In this document: in pieces, positions 6,299-8,100 of the stretch
Position numbering within the stretch: the first letter of the stretch is position 1
Layout of the letters: each line of letters opens with the position of its first letter
NCBI GenBank assembly: GCA_002292025.1
Contig: DBBC01000003.1
Coordinates: 1 to 8,100, forward strand
Source: Firmicutes bacterium UBA994
GTDB taxonomy: Bacteria; Bacillota; UBA994
Length of the DNA stretch: 8,100 nt
Direction: 5' to 3'
Position numbers and translations under genes: made by a program
The notes under the pieces: generated by a model
What the model saw: the letters and a program-made list of their open reading frames with translations, nothing else
Told to the model about the DNA's origin: nothing
Database searches by the model: none

Positions 6299-6313
6299 TG
6301 TGACTTTATCACA
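6299..6313. promoter_or_regulatory. Perfect TGTGA-N5-TCACA dyad, probable Crp/Fnr-family operator
   Basis: TGTGACTTTATCACA is a perfect 5+5 dyad with a 5-base spacer. Its centre (6306) is about 41 bases upstream of the start point predicted from the TATAAT at 6277-6272, the class II activator position of CRP/FNR proteins. It overlaps the stop codon of the Crp/Fnr gene (6309-6311). The spacer is one base shorter than in the E. coli CRP consensus (N6), which is a caveat. An inverted copy of one arm (CCATTGTGAT, 6249-6258) lies downstream of the predicted start point. Confidence 0.65.
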
Positions 6314-6986
6314 ATGCATCTGCCCCGGCAAAATAATCCGTATCGAGCAGCAACACCGTTCCGCGCCCTAGTCTCAGCAACCCTTCTTGTTCGAATTCAT
6401 TCAGAATGCGACTAACTACCTCTCTTGCTGTTCCTACTTCCAACGCGATCGCTTCCTTAGTCAGTTTTAGGCGCGGTGAATTTTGCTTCTTGTATGCGTC
6501 TCGCAGAAATACGGCGATTCGCTTTCTCAGCGGCGCGAACGTTACCAGTTCCACCACACGCATCATCTGGCTTAGTCGTGTAAAGGCATGTTCCATCATA
6601 TACTGTTGCAGATAAACGTTACCCGACAACAGCTTCCGGAACACACTGTCAGAGAGCTGAATTCCCTCAGTACCGGCCTGCACTTGCGCGCTGGCGTCTA
6701 GGTCGCGCAGCCCCAACAGGCAAGCGACGGAAATTAAGCAAGTGTCGCCGGAGTCAAGGCGGTACAATGTGACTTCTCGTCCTTCCTCAGAGGTCTTATA
6801 GACGCGCACAGACCCCCGTAGCAGAAAAAGGGCCTGACGGCACTCCTCTGTACCGGCGGTCAAAAGCTCCTCCCTAGGATATTTTACATAGGTCATGTTT
6901 TCGCGAAACAAAGTCTGCTCTTCCGCACGCAGATGGCGTACGAAGGGCAACTCCGCTAGGGCGCGCGCATAAATCTCGTCTGCCAC
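6309..6986 (-). CDS. Crp/Fnr-family transcriptional regulator
   Basis: A 225-residue cytoplasmic DNA-binding regulator. An N-terminal cyclic-nucleotide-binding-like beta-barrel (about 14-120) includes LFLLRGSVRVYK (53-64) and GREVTLYRLDSGDTC (69-83). A long dimerisation helix (about 123-150) follows, then a C-terminal winged helix-turn-helix (about 150-215). The recognition helix TAREVVSRIL (186-195) keeps Arg188, Glu189 and Arg193, equivalent to the TGTGA-reading residues of E. coli CRP. No FNR-type N-terminal Cys cluster is present, but the sensor domain has Cys49, Cys83 and Cys89, the last two as TCLISVACLL. The GTG at 6986 is preferred: GGAGG and an overlapping AGGTG (7002-6992) precede it. 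ATG at 7004 and TTG at 7037 lack ribosome sites, and 7004 lies at the predicted transcription start. It probably controls the adjacent DUF302 gene; the signal sensed is unknown. Confidence 0.92.
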   Translation of the reverse strand: MADEIYARALAELPFVRHLRAEEQTLFRENMTYVKYPREELLTAGTEECRQALFLLRGSVRVYKTSEEGREVTLYRLDSGDTCLISVACLLGLRDLDASAQVQAGTEGIQLSDSVFRKLLSGNVYLQQYMMEHAFTRLSQMMRVVELVTFAPLRKRIAVFLRDAYKKQNSPRLKLTKEAIALEVGTAREVVSRILNEFEQEGLLRLGRGTVLLLDTDYFAGADAL

Positions 6987-7007
6987 AGAAACACCTGCCT
7001 CCATTTG

Positions 7008-7037
7008 AGTATAACGGACGCGAGTGACGTGCTGCAA
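7008..7037 (-). promoter_or_regulatory. Candidate promoter of the Crp/Fnr regulator gene
   Basis: On the minus strand, TTGCAG (7037-7032) and TATACT (7013-7008) are separated by 18 bases. Predicted initiation is near 7001, which gives a very short leader carrying the GGAGGCAGGTG ribosome site of the GTG at 6986. This fits the downstream start rather than the ATG at 7004. Confidence 0.45.
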
Positions 7038-7132
7038 CTACCCGCGCGGCGGACATCAAGCGTAAAATTCGGCTACAGATCAAACCTTTTCCCTACACAA
7101 TGACACTAATGTGATGAAGGGCGGTGAGCGCA

Positions 7133-7657
7133 GTGTACAGTGACCATGAGCTGCTGACAGCCGTAGCCGAAGGCTGTAAGAGCAGTTTCGCGGAGCTGTA
7201 CGAGAGACACAAAACACGTATTTACCGGTTTGCTTTAAGCAGGATGCGAGACAGCGAACTAGCCAGCGATTGCCTGCAGGAGACGTTCCTTACGGTCTGG
7301 AAAGACGCCGCGTCCTTCGCCGGTGAATCGGCAGTATCTACATGGCTGTTTGGCATAGCGCTAAATAAGGTTCGCGAGGCTAGGCGAAAACACCACAAGG
7401 CGGAACTTTCATCTAGCGGTCTGCAACCCTTAACTGAAGGGGTGTACGACGCACCGAATGACGATCGACTGGCAGTGCTCAGTGCGGTGCGCACCTTGCC
7501 GGAGGAACAACAGGAAGTGGTGCTGTTAGCCTACTACGCCGGGCTGCATTACAAAGAAATCGCCAAATTACAGCAGGTCGCGGTGGGAACTGTTAAAAGC
7601 CGTATGTTCCTCGCCAAGCGTGCACTGATGGCAGTCTTACAGGAGGGGAAGATATGA
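7133..7657 (+). CDS. ECF-type RNA polymerase sigma factor (sigma-70 family)
   Basis: A 174-residue extracytoplasmic-function sigma factor with only regions 2 and 4. Region 2 (about 18-87) starts FAELYERHKTRIYRFALSRM, carries the core-binding DCLQETFLTVW segment (46-56) and the -10-reading STWLFGIALNKVRE stretch (69-82). A linker (about 88-117) is followed by region 4 (about 118-168): LPEEQQEVVLLAYYAGLHYKEIA, then the helix-turn-helix VAVGTVKSRMFLAKRAL. It directs core polymerase to a small regulon once released by its anti-sigma factor. The GTG at 7133 is preferred because GGTGA (7123-7127) aligns with the anti-SD at normal spacing; GTG at 7124 overlaps that site and would add three residues. 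Its TGA overlaps the anti-sigma ATG (ATGA at 7654-7657). It is divergent from the Crp/Fnr gene. Confidence 0.94.
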   Translation: MYSDHELLTAVAEGCKSSFAELYERHKTRIYRFALSRMRDSELASDCLQETFLTVWKDAASFAGESAVSTWLFGIALNKVREARRKHHKAELSSSGLQPLTEGVYDAPNDDRLAVLSAVRTLPEEQQEVVLLAYYAGLHYKEIAKLQQVAVGTVKSRMFLAKRALMAVLQEGKI

Positions 7658-8040
7658 CGATTTGTGAGTTGCTGCCGTGGTTTGTCGCCGGCACCCTAGA
7701 TGAGGTCGAGCGCCGAGAGGTTTTGCTGCATCTGGGCACGTGTGTGCTTTGCCGTCGAGAGCTTGCGTATTGGCGGGTTCTGGTGCCTCGCCTGCAGGCG
7801 GAGATTGACTCCATGCCAAGCAGTCCGCCGTCGCTACAGAATACAAGCGAAAGACTGGCACATGCTTTAGTCAGAGACGTTCTGCGACTGGTGCCCTTTG
7901 CTATTCCGAGTGTAAGTTTGTGTACAGCTGAAGTTGCGTTCAAGTCGCCCGCAGGGGTTATGTCAATAGCAAGGCTGTCTGTGCCTCGTGTGCGCAGTCA
8001 AAATATTGCTGACTGGCTATATGCCGCAGCAGGAAACTAA
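7654..8040 (+). CDS. Zinc-binding (zf-HC2/ZAS type) anti-sigma factor
   Basis: A 128-residue protein that should bind and hold the upstream ECF sigma factor. The N-terminal ZAS motif is clear: Cys4, then His26-x3-Cys30-x2-Cys33 (HLGTCVLC), which binds zinc in this family and in some members responds to thiol oxidation. A possible amphipathic helix (about 34-52) follows, then a Pro/Ser linker (54-61). The C-terminal half has a moderately hydrophobic stretch (about 77-96, containing three Pro or Ser breaks and Cys90), not a convincing membrane helix, so the protein may be cytosolic. Coupling to the sigma gene is strong: AGGAGGGG (7641-7648) lies 5 bases before an ATG that overlaps the sigma stop. 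The C-terminal half (60-128) matches nothing I recognise and could be a sensory part. Confidence 0.88.
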   Translation: MTICELLPWFVAGTLDEVERREVLLHLGTCVLCRRELAYWRVLVPRLQAEIDSMPSSPPSLQNTSERLAHALVRDVLRLVPFAIPSVSLCTAEVAFKSPAGVMSIARLSVPRVRSQNIADWLYAAAGN

Positions 8041-8056
8041 AAAGGAGGTCAAGACA

Positions 8057-8100
8057 ATGTCAAAAGAACACGATGAGAGCAAAGGGAAGAGGGAAATCCC
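8057..8100 (+). CDS. Start of an unidentified gene in the sigma/anti-sigma operon (partial)
   Basis: AAAGGAGGT at 8041-8049 is a near-perfect ribosome site 7 bases before an ATG. The visible 14 codons give a very polar, charged N-terminus (MSKEHDESKGKREI) and run off the window. The gap from the anti-sigma stop is only 16 bases, so it is probably in the same operon and is a likely third component or target of the sigma system. Its identity cannot be read from this fragment. Confidence 0.75.
   Translation, partial: MSKEHDESKGKREI

Noticed and set aside
6221..6331. N-terminal extension of the DUF302 frame to 6331
   Set aside because: It would overlap the Crp/Fnr 3' end, the dyad and the -10 box. 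The ATG at 6220 follows GGAGG at 9 bases and opens directly into the membrane segment.
7038..7123. Autoregulatory ECF promoter (TGCAAC ... CGTA) before the sigma gene
   Set aside because: The spacing of about 22 bases is too long for ECF elements (normally about 16-17), and no other pair was convincing. An isolated TGTGA at 7110-7114 has no partner half-site.
1..8100. tRNA, rRNA, CRISPR, insertion sequence, phage or riboswitch signatures
   Set aside because: None was seen. The non-coding gaps are short and are filled by terminators, promoters and leaders.

Overview
The window looks like chromosomal DNA from a Bacillota (Firmicutes) bacterium of moderate GC content. The main reason is its left edge: a 55-residue CxxH/CxxC protein lies directly against rlmH, an arrangement known from Bacilli and Clostridia. 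Strong AGGAGG-type ribosome binding sites, frequent GTG/TTG starts and ATGA stop/start overlaps agree with this. No tRNA, rRNA, CRISPR array, insertion sequence or phage gene was seen.

Left part (1-1874, plus strand). A Rho-independent terminator (10-35) closes a gene outside the window. It is followed by the small Cys/His protein (56-223) and rlmH (224-703), whose own terminator stem is built from its last codons. A membrane-anchored single-domain rhodanese (812-1189) and an unrecognised membrane-anchored protein (1308-1874) follow.

Middle part (1875-5743, minus strand). Two translationally coupled ABC exporter half-transporters (5386-3638, then 3641-1875) form a probable heterodimer. The Walker B and signature residues of the two subunits are altered in a complementary way, which predicts one consensus and one degenerate ATP site. 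The operon's last stop codon abuts the stop codon of the convergent plus-strand gene with no base between. The 357 bases between the ABC operon start and the DUF302 gene hold a doubtful 41-residue hydrophobic ORF, an extended -10 promoter candidate and the minus-strand terminator of the DUF302 gene.

Right part (5744-8100). A Crp/Fnr-family regulator (6986-6309, minus) lies just upstream of a membrane-anchored DUF302 protein (6220-5744, minus). Between them is a perfect TGTGA-N5-TCACA dyad whose centre falls about 41 bases upstream of the start point predicted from a TATAAT box. The regulator keeps the Arg-Glu...Arg recognition-helix residues that read TGTGA in E. coli CRP, so the pair looks like a regulator and its direct target. 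Divergent from the regulator, an ECF sigma factor (7133-7657) and a zinc-binding anti-sigma factor (7654-8040) overlap by ATGA, and a third gene beginning at 8057 runs off the edge.

The most interesting signals are the self-contained Crp/Fnr-DUF302 circuit and the asymmetric ABC pair. I found nothing that can be called a wholly new system from sequence alone.
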